A program made the position numbers and the translations under genes. Shown here piece by piece: positions 6,850 through 9,400 of a DNA stretch of 9,400 nucleotides. The stretch covers positions 1 to 9,400 of the forward strand of contig QMXC01000032.1 of the NCBI GenBank assembly GCA_003661945.1. Reading direction: 5' to 3'. The notes under the pieces are model-generated. The model was given only the letters and a program-made list of their open reading frames with translations. It was not told the DNA's origin and ran no database searches. Numbering within the stretch: position 1 is the first letter of the stretch; each line of letters begins with the position of its first letter. This stretch comes from Candidatus Bathyarchaeota archaeon (lineage in GTDB: Archaea; Thermoproteota; Bathyarchaeia; Bathyarchaeales; UBA233).

Positions 6850-8297
6850 GCGGTTCTCATCCCCTTCAATCTTCGAACTTCCTTCAGAATTCTTCGAAGG
6901 ATAACCTCGTCTGGCAGACAAGTCTCCGGTGGCTCAACAACCTTCTTTAACGGGAGAGGAACATGGTCCATCCGGTAGGCTGTTCCCCCGGTTTCTATGC
7001 CTACAAACGCCGACGGGATAACAACGTCCGCCATGAACGACGTCGGCGTTACCTGCGGGTCTATCACTATTAACGGGTTTTTCACCAAGTTTTCCACGGC
7101 TTTTTTCGGGAAATGCGGCACGGGGTCAGATGCTACGATGAGCGCGGCGTCTAAATCACCTCGGGCAAGTATGTCCACAGCCGAGGTTTCACCCGGGTTG
7201 TAACGTGGAAAGCCTTGAGAGAAGTCGACAGCGTAGGGATAGCCTGTTTGCCACGTGAAAACCACGTTGGCTCCGGTGACGTTAAAGTGTCCTCTCATGG
7301 GCATGATGGTGAACTTCGTTCTTTCGTTCAGTTCTCTGACAAGCGATATCGCGGCGTCTATGTTTCGGATTTTCGCACTGGTCATGGTTAAGCCAAGCCC
7401 GAAGAAAAGCATGCCGAATCTACATTTCAACATGACATCGGCTACTTCCTCGATGAGCTCGACCGGAACGCCTGCTACTTCGTCTACGTCTAGCTCCCGG
7501 TCGTGAATAGCCATTCGAAACGCTTGCAAGAGCTCGTAATCCATGTTCGGCTTTACCTGCAAGAAATAGTCTGCGATCTCGGCGGAACGGGTTTTCCTAA
7601 CGTCGACCACAATCATTTTCCGCTCTTCAGCTTTCAACGGGGGAGGCAACCCCTCAACTTTTTCCGTTTGTGGCATAGCTTCTTTTCGCGGAGAGACGAG
7701 TTCTGCGGCTCTTTCAGCTTTCTTTCTTCCGATTAGTCCTTGAAGTTTTGTGAGGTAGCGAATCCATATGCTTTTCTGGAATCTTCCCTCGGTGAAGGTT
7801 GTGTAGCGTTCCAGATGCCGCGGATGAGCGTTCCACGGGTTGCTTCCCCAGTATATAACTAGGTCGGCGCGATGTCTTATTTGTCCCAGCGTGCATGTTG
7901 GAATTCCAACGTTTTGAATGCTGAGAATCGACGGTCCGTGGCACACGGTTGAGGTGTTATCGGCTACTCCGCCAACCTCTTCGGCGAGCTCTAACCCGAC
8001 GCGAATAGCTTCAGTTGAAGTGCTGCTCCAACCGTACAGCAGTGGGTAACATGCTTCAGCTAGGATTTCGGCGCTTCGACGTATGGCTTCATCCAGCGAA
8101 GCCTCAACGAGTTCGCCGTTTTTACGTATAAGCGGTTTTACACGTCTATGATGCGGGTCGGCGAATCCGAGAAACTTTGCTTCTCCGACGGCACAAGCGT
8201 TTCGCACTTTGACTATACGGTTGTTCTCAACCACTAGTTCAATGTCGTCGCAGAGCGAGCCGCAAACTGGACATGTAACATTCGAAACCACGGTCAT
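6846..8297 (-). CDS. fwdB: Formylmethanofuran dehydrogenase subunit B (tungsto/molybdopterin catalytic subunit)
   Basis: FwdB reduces CO2 to formate at a W- or Mo-bis(pyranopterin) centre using ferredoxin-level electrons. The 483-residue product has the N-terminal [4Fe-4S] motif CPVCGSLCDDI with Cys9, 12, 16 and a fourth Cys35. The metal ligand is Cys119 in STVCHGPS, a cysteine form with no in-frame TGA, so not the selenocysteine variant. Other family marks are YWGSNPWNAHPRH (149-161), VVDVRKTRSAEIAD (230-243), MRGHFNVTGAN (about 333-343) and the C-terminal IETGGTAYRMD. Residues about 181-226 are a charged, proline-containing insertion compared with the roughly 432-residue methanogen proteins. 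It lies 3 bases after the fwdD stop and overlaps fwdA by 4. The ATG at 8297 has ggtgag just upstream. Confidence 0.96.
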   Translation of the reverse strand: MTVVSNVTCPVCGSLCDDIELVVENNRIVKVRNACAVGEAKFLGFADPHHRRVKPLIRKNGELVEASLDEAIRRSAEILAEACYPLLYGWSSTSTEAIRVGLELAEEVGGVADNTSTVCHGPSILSIQNVGIPTCTLGQIRHRADLVIYWGSNPWNAHPRHLERYTTFTEGRFQKSIWIRYLTKLQGLIGRKKAERAAELVSPRKEAMPQTEKVEGLPPPLKAEERKMIVVDVRKTRSAEIADYFLQVKPNMDYELLQAFRMAIHDRELDVDEVAGVPVELIEEVADVMLKCRFGMLFFGLGLTMTSAKIRNIDAAISLVRELNERTKFTIMPMRGHFNVTGANVVFTWQTGYPYAVDFSQGFPRYNPGETSAVDILARGDLDAALIVASDPVPHFPKKAVENLVKNPLIVIDPQVTPTSFMADVVIPSAFVGIETGGTAYRMDHVPLPLKKVVEPPETCLPDEVILRRILKEVRRLKGMRTA

Positions 8298-8300
8298 CTC

Positions 8301-8696
8301 TCACCGCTTCCTAAACTGTTGCTGAAGCAGTTCGGACAGAACCGGAACCTTCTCCTCCGAAGGCTCAATTTCAGCTGGTACGCCTTTAAACGTGGGCATG
8401 CCCAAACTGTTGGTGCATGGTCCTATCAAGGCGTTCGCCCATGGACCGTAAGGCACGAAAACCACGTGGGGATGGGGCGCTCGCAGAGATTTTTCAGCTT
8501 TAAGCACTACGGAACCAAACTTTGTTGTCACCTTAACGTTTTTCCCTTCCTTCACCCCGAGCTTCTTCATGTCTTCGGGGTCTATCTGGCATACTGCAAC
8601 GCTTTCCATGTATTTCTCGCTGAACTTTCCGTATTCCTTTCCGGTTCCCTGGTTTATGGTTCTTCCAGTTAGTAATGTAACCTTCAATTTAGCCAT
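8301..8696 (-). CDS. fwdD: Formylmethanofuran dehydrogenase subunit D (molybdopterin dinucleotide-binding domain)
   Basis: FwdD supplies the C-terminal dinucleotide-binding domain that in other molybdopterin enzymes is fused to the catalytic chain; here it completes FwdB. The 131-residue product begins MAKLKVTLLTGRTINQGTGK, close to methanogen FwdD. It contains AVCQIDPEDMKKLGV (34-48), VKVTTKFGSVVLKAE (54-68), HPHVVFVPYGPWANALIGP (75-93) and SLGMPTFKGVPAEIEPS (97-113), all typical of the family. The ATG at 8696 has agaggttg (8705-8712 on the minus strand) about 8 bases upstream. It is the first gene of the operon and has its own TATA-like box. Confidence 0.95.
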   Translation of the reverse strand: MAKLKVTLLTGRTINQGTGKEYGKFSEKYMESVAVCQIDPEDMKKLGVKEGKNVKVTTKFGSVVLKAEKSLRAPHPHVVFVPYGPWANALIGPCTNSLGMPTFKGVPAEIEPSEEKVPVLSELLQQQFRKR

Positions 8697-8740
8697 GAAT
8701 GTTTCAACCTCTAGGGCTGTTTTTCAAGGGTTCGGAGAGA

Positions 8741-8752
8741 GCTATTTTTATG
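8741..8752 (-). promoter_or_regulatory. TATA box of the fwdDBAC-mch-corrinoid operon
   Basis: On the minus strand tcataaaaatag is a good match to the archaeal box A. It predicts transcription start near 8720, giving a leader of about 24 bases that contains the fwdD Shine-Dalgarno motif. No other comparable element exists between the operon's genes, whose gaps never exceed 10 bases, so this promoter probably drives all six. Confidence 0.6.
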
Positions 8753-8764
8753 ATTTCCGTTCTA

Positions 8765-8780
8765 TTAACGTTATCGTTAA
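8765..8780. repeat. Perfect inverted repeat TTAACG-TTAT-CGTTAA, candidate operator
   Basis: Two 6-base arms, TTAACG and CGTTAA, are exact reverse complements around a 4-base TTAT spacer. The repeat sits about 13 bases upstream of the fwd operon TATA box and about 42 bases before the helicase start, where it overlaps the best place for a helicase TATA element (cgttaag). A transcription factor here could act on one or both divergent promoters. Short AT-rich dyads do arise by chance, so the function is speculative. Confidence 0.4.
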
Positions 8781-8805
8781 GAGCTTGTATGGGTCAATAA
8801 TAGGC

Positions 8806-8814
8806 GAGGAAAGG
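8806..8814 (+). promoter_or_regulatory. Ribosome-binding site supporting a TTG start for the helicase
   Basis: The purine-rich gaggaaagg ends 7 bases before the TTG at 8822. An in-frame TAG at 8801-8803 rules out a more upstream start, and no ATG or GTG lies between, so TTG is the only start that preserves the conserved N-terminus. Confidence 0.7.
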
Positions 8815-8821
8815 CTTTCCG

Positions 8822-9400
8822 TTGAAAATCACGGATTTACCCCTAAACGAAGAAGTGAAAAGCGTTCTCTTAAAATCCGGAATCGTTGAGCTTTATCCCC
8901 CACAAGTGGAAGCCATAAAATCCGGAGCGCTTGAAGGGCGAAACCTCGTTTTAGCCAGCCCAACGGCTTCAGGTAAAACCCTAGTAGCCGAGCTGTGCGC
9001 CTTAAAACACATAACGGAGAAAGACGGGAAAACTCTGTATCTAACGCCTTTGAAGGCTTTGGCGAACGAGAAGTACGCCGAATTTCAGAAATATAAGGCC
9101 GTGCATAAGCCAAATGGCAGACGGGTGAGAATAGGGATAAGCACGGGCGATTATGACAGCAGCGACCCTTGGCTCGAAAGATACGACATAATCGTAACAA
9201 CCAACGAGAAGGCTGATTCACTGCTGAGACACCGCGCCCAATGGATGGAGCAGCTTTCTCTCATAGTTGCAGACGAAGTTCATTTGCTTAACGACTCGGA
9301 ACGGGGACCAACCCTCGAAGTAGTCTTGGCGAGGCTGATGCAAGTAAACCCCGAAGTTCAAATACTCGCCCTAAGCGCCACGATAAAGAACACGGATGAA
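8822..9400 (+). CDS. Hel308/Ski2-type superfamily 2 DNA helicase, N-terminal part, cut by window edge
   Basis: This is the first 193 codons of an ATP-dependent helicase; the family acts at stalled replication forks in archaea. From the TTG start the product begins MKITDLPLNEEV, as Hel308 proteins do. In order it shows the Q motif LYPPQ (24-28), Walker A ASPTASGKT (45-53), motif Ia TPLKALANEK (75-84), motif Ib TTNEKADSLLRH (126-137), the DEVH box (151-154) and motif III LSATI (184-188). This fits RecA-like domain 1; domain 2, the winged-helix and the ratchet domain would lie beyond the window. Hel308 is preferred over other archaeal Ski2-like helicases because of the N-terminus and motif Ib, but the missing C-terminal domains would decide. 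It is divergent from the fwd operon, with no visible functional link. Confidence 0.88.
   Translation, partial: MKITDLPLNEEVKSVLLKSGIVELYPPQVEAIKSGALEGRNLVLASPTASGKTLVAELCALKHITEKDGKTLYLTPLKALANEKYAEFQKYKAVHKPNGRRVRIGISTGDYDSSDPWLERYDIIVTTNEKADSLLRHRAQWMEQLSLIVADEVHLLNDSERGPTLEVVLARLMQVNPEVQILALSATIKNTDE

Noticed and set aside
6850..6921. Upstream in-frame ATG (6921) extending FwdA by 24 residues
   Set aside because: The extension overlaps fwdB by 76 bases, has no family resemblance, and the ATG at 6849 has a good Shine-Dalgarno, an ATGA overlap and the conserved N-terminus.
7942..7944. Possible selenocysteine at the FwdB metal ligand
   Set aside because: The codon encodes cysteine (Cys119) and there is no in-frame TGA in the gene.
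8569..8889. Plus-strand open frame of 106 codons spanning fwdD start, the intergenic region and the helicase start
   Set aside because: It overlaps two well-supported genes in other frames, has no family features and no ribosome-binding site.
1..9400. Mobile element, CRISPR array, tRNA or rRNA
   Set aside because: No transposase or integrase frame, no regularly spaced identical repeats, and no tRNA-like or rRNA-like segment was seen; the window is almost fully occupied by recognised genes.

Overview
The window reads as part of an archaeal chromosome, most likely an uncultivated member of the Bathyarchaeia or a related lineage. The reasons are the archaeal C1 enzymes (a formylmethanofuran dehydrogenase and a methenyl-tetrahydromethanopterin cyclohydrolase), an FrhB-family F420 protein, a Hel308/Ski2-type helicase, archaeal TATA-like boxes, T-rich terminators, strong Shine-Dalgarno motifs and repeated use of TTG starts. 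The taxonomic assignment is inference; the archaeal assignment is well supported. No RNA gene, insertion sequence, CRISPR array or attachment site is visible.

Layout. On the minus strand, positions 1-881 hold a PPP-family protein phosphatase whose 3' end runs off the window. Divergent from it, on the plus strand, are an FrhB-family iron-sulfur flavoprotein (969-2006), a T-rich terminator, a TATA box and a multi-spanning membrane protein resembling an ECF-transporter S component (2078-2668). Converging on that gene is a six-gene minus-strand operon running from 8696 down to 2676: fwdD, fwdB, fwdA, fwdC, mch and a methyltransferase-type corrinoid protein. Its genes are almost contiguous, with gaps of 3, -4, 2, 10 and 1 bases. 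A 125-base divergent promoter region separates fwdD from a plus-strand Hel308-like helicase (8822 onward), which runs off the right edge.

How the genes work together. FwdA, B, C and D form the core of the tungsten/molybdenum enzyme that fixes CO2 onto methanofuran. Mch interconverts formyl- and methenyl-tetrahydromethanopterin two steps later. These are steps of the methyl branch of the archaeal Wood-Ljungdahl pathway. The last gene encodes a corrinoid methyl carrier whose ribosome-binding site lies inside the last codons of mch, so the two are probably translationally coupled. This places a methyl-transfer function under the control of the C1 operon. No methyltransferase, no polyferredoxin subunit (FwdF/G) and no methanogenesis marker gene lies in the window, so the direction of flow (acetogenic fixation, methyl oxidation or methanogenesis) cannot be decided here.

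Most worth a second look are the fwdDBAC-mch-corrinoid protein arrangement, the Asp-to-Asn change in the corrinoid protein's cobalt-ligand motif, a roughly 40-50-residue charged insertion in FwdB, and a perfect 6-4-6 inverted repeat upstream of the operon's TATA box. I did not find a clearly novel defence or mobile system.
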